Source: Candidatus Bipolaricaulota bacterium
Lineage (GTDB): Bacteria > Bipolaricaulota > Bipolaricaulia > RBG-16-55-9
Assembly (NCBI GenBank): GCA_027021605.1
Contig: JALUUA010000238.1
Location: forward strand, 1 to 7,789
Length of the DNA: 7,789 nt
Reading direction: 5' to 3'
In this document: piece after piece, positions 6,609 to 7,789 of the stretch
Numbering within the stretch: the stretch's first letter is position 1
How the letters are laid out: the number at the start of each line of letters is the position of its first letter
Notes under the pieces: generated by a model
Seen by the model: only the letters and a program-made list of their open reading frames with translations
Told to the model about the DNA's origin: nothing
Database searches by the model: none
Position numbers and translations under genes: made by a program

Positions 6609-7789
6609 ATGGAAAGCTTTCAGTTTCACGTCCCCACGAAGGTCGTCTTCGGGCCGGGAGCCCTCGAGAACCTCCCCTCGGAGTTGGAGGAAAACGGCTG
6701 GCGCTCCGCGCTGATCGTGACCGACCCCGGGGTGCGGGCCGCCGGGCTCCTGGAGCGGGTCGAGCAGCGGCTCCAAGTCGCTCATATAGAGCATAAAGTC
6801 TACGACGGCGTGGTCTCCAACCCCACGGTCTCGTCCATTGAGGCCGCCGTGGAAGCTGCCCGTGGACGGGAGGCGCTCATCGCCTTGGGGGGCGGAAGCG
6901 CGATCGACACCGCCAAAGTTCTGAACCTACTGCGCACCCACGGGGGGAGCGCCCTCGACTGGGAGGGGCACGACACCGTCCCTGGCCCCTGTGGGCCCCT
7001 TATAGCGATCCCCACCACCGCGGGGACGGGCAGCGAGGTCACCTCCGTGGCCCTGGTCACCGTCCCCGAGCGCCGACAGAAGGTGCCCCTCGTAAGCCGC
7101 CACCTCTTCCCGGACGTGGCCGTAATAGATCCCGAACTCACGGTAAGCCTTCCGCCTGCCGTCACCGCAGCCACGGGGATAGATGCGCTCACCCACGCGA
7201 TCGAGGCCACGGTCTCCGTGATCGCCCAGCCCCTTACGGACCTTCTGGCGCAAGAGGCCATCCGAAGGATCGATCGCTTCCTACCGCGGGCGGTTCAACG
7301 GGGGGAAGATCGGGAGGCCCGGGCGGAGATGAGCTTTGCGGCCCTCTTGGCCGGGATGGCCTTCGGGAACGCCTGGGTGGGGCTGGCCCACGCGATCGCC
7401 CACGCCCTCGGCGGGCTCTACGACCTCCCCCACGGCGTCGGATGCGCCCTGGCGCTGCCCTTGGCGATGGAGTTCAACCTCGACGTCCGGCGCGAGAAGT
7501 ACGAACAAATTGCCGCCTGCATGAATCGAAAAAGCCCTGAGGAGGCCGTCGAGCGGGTGCGGGAGCTCCGGGGGGAGATCGGCCTGCCCGAGCGCCTGCG
7601 GGATCTCGGGGTTCCCGAGGGCGACGCCGAGAGGATCGCGCAGCTGGCGATGACCGACGGCTCCCTCCTGTTCAACCCACGGCCGGCACCGTTAAGAAAT
7701 GGAGAAAACCTCCTTGAGGACGAGATGATGATTGTGGAACCAAGCGAACATCCGCAGCCAACGGGTGATGCTCCGATGATCTCTGCGAT
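6609..7789 (+). CDS. Iron-containing alcohol dehydrogenase, C-terminus replaced by foreign sequence
   Basis: This is a group III, metal-dependent NAD(P)H alcohol dehydrogenase of the cytoplasm. The N-terminal Rossmann-like domain contains TKVVFGPGA (10-18), the dinucleotide motif GGGSAIDTAK (94-103) and PTTAGTGSEVT (135-145). The helical metal domain supplies the expected ligands D192 and H196 (GIDALTHAIEA), H261 (GLAHAIAHALGG) and H275 (DLPHGVGCAL). Conservation continues to DGSLLFNPRP (350-359, codons ending at 7685). Family members normally continue for about 15-20 more residues of the type VTEEDV...AW and then stop. Here the reading frame instead enters unrelated Glu/Asp/Met-rich sequence with lower GC and stays open to the window edge. 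The real gene therefore probably ends functionally near 7685-7691 and is disrupted at its 3' end. The catalytic residues are intact, so the product could retain activity. The substrate cannot be told from sequence. The start was chosen by GGGAGGG at 6592-6598. Confidence 0.88.
   Translation, partial: MESFQFHVPTKVVFGPGALENLPSELEENGWRSALIVTDPGVRAAGLLERVEQRLQVAHIEHKVYDGVVSNPTVSSIEAAVEAARGREALIALGGGSAIDTAKVLNLLRTHGGSALDWEGHDTVPGPCGPLIAIPTTAGTGSEVTSVALVTVPERRQKVPLVSRHLFPDVAVIDPELTVSLPPAVTAATGIDALTHAIEATVSVIAQPLTDLLAQEAIRRIDRFLPRAVQRGEDREARAEMSFAALLAGMAFGNAWVGLAHAIAHALGGLYDLPHGVGCALALPLAMEFNLDVRREKYEQIAACMNRKSPEEAVERVRELRGEIGLPERLRDLGVPEGDAERIAQLAMTDGSLLFNPRPAPLRNGENLLEDEMMIVEPSEHPQPTGDAPMISA
7686..7789. 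mobile_element. Possible end of an insertion sequence in the alcohol dehydrogenase gene
   Basis: Three signs coincide: conserved dehydrogenase sequence stops at codon 359, base composition falls to about half GC, and a minus-strand frame ends at once with a stop. Only one end is in view, so terminal inverted repeats and a target duplication cannot be tested. The exact junction is uncertain by several bases. Confidence 0.4.
7692..7789 (-). CDS. C-terminal tail of an unidentified ORF, possibly an insertion-sequence transposase (partial)
   Basis: Reading in from the right edge on the minus strand, 31 codons end in TAA at 7694-7692. The peptide is basic and rich in aromatics and His, with DHRSITRWLRMFAWFHNHH followed by LVLKEVFSIS. 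That composition resembles the end of a DDE transposase, but it is too short to assign a family. The stop lies within a few bases of the point where dehydrogenase homology ends (about 7685-7691), which is where many insertion sequences place the transposase stop. By my count the segment is about 49% GC (48 of 98), well below its neighbours. Alternatives are an unrelated convergent gene or an assembly joint. Confidence 0.35.
   Translation of the reverse strand, partial: RRDHRSITRWLRMFAWFHNHHLVLKEVFSIS

Noticed and set aside
6548..6796. Plus-strand 82-codon frame overlapping the dehydrogenase start
   Set aside because: It is in a different frame from the conserved dehydrogenase, and the ribosome site at 6592-6598 lies inside it.
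6800..7675. Several minus-strand open frames opposite the dehydrogenase
   Set aside because: All are antisense shadows of a protein with complete metal and cofactor motifs; they show low-complexity Arg/Ser or Gly-rich translations.

Overview
The window is high-GC bacterial chromosome with a compact housekeeping layout and no Shine-Dalgarno sequence in front of several genes. I cannot name the species. The GC-rich, Arg/Glu-rich proteins, the apparently leaderless or near-leaderless promoters and a DnaE with an intact-looking PHP metal site suggest a deep-branching, possibly thermophilic bacterium. That placement is inference.

Left part (1-1205), minus strand: the 5' end of a gene whose first residues look like the membrane-anchored N-terminus of the YvcK/CofD-like gluconeogenesis factor family. 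Upstream of it lies a 277-residue protein built almost wholly from repeated 7- and 11-residue coiled-coil units. This repeat gene has a good promoter whose predicted start site falls on its own GTG codon, so the transcript may be leaderless. The yvcK-like gene follows after 54 bases on the same strand and may be co-transcribed with it.

Centre (1206-6296), minus strand: a probable three-gene operon read in the order eno (enolase), ftsB/divIC-like division protein, dnaE (replicative DNA polymerase III alpha). ftsB and dnaE overlap by ATGA, and eno and ftsB are 27 bases apart. A promoter with a 17-bp spacer lies directly in front of eno. The operon would place a glycolytic enzyme, a septum protein and the replicase under one control.

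Right part (6297-7789), plus strand: a TTGACA/TAAGAT promoter, divergent from the eno promoter, drives a tRNA-Gln(CTG) with encoded CCA. Next is an iron-containing alcohol dehydrogenase with all expected metal ligands. Its last 15-20 residues are replaced by lower-GC sequence after about position 7685. On the opposite strand that sequence encodes a short C-terminal tail ending in a stop codon just inside the discontinuity. The simplest reading is one end of an insertion sequence lodged in the 3' end of the dehydrogenase gene.

The best candidates for a second look are the heptad/hendecad repeat protein with its leaderless promoter, and the interrupted dehydrogenase. No CRISPR array, phage module or clear new multi-gene defence system is visible.
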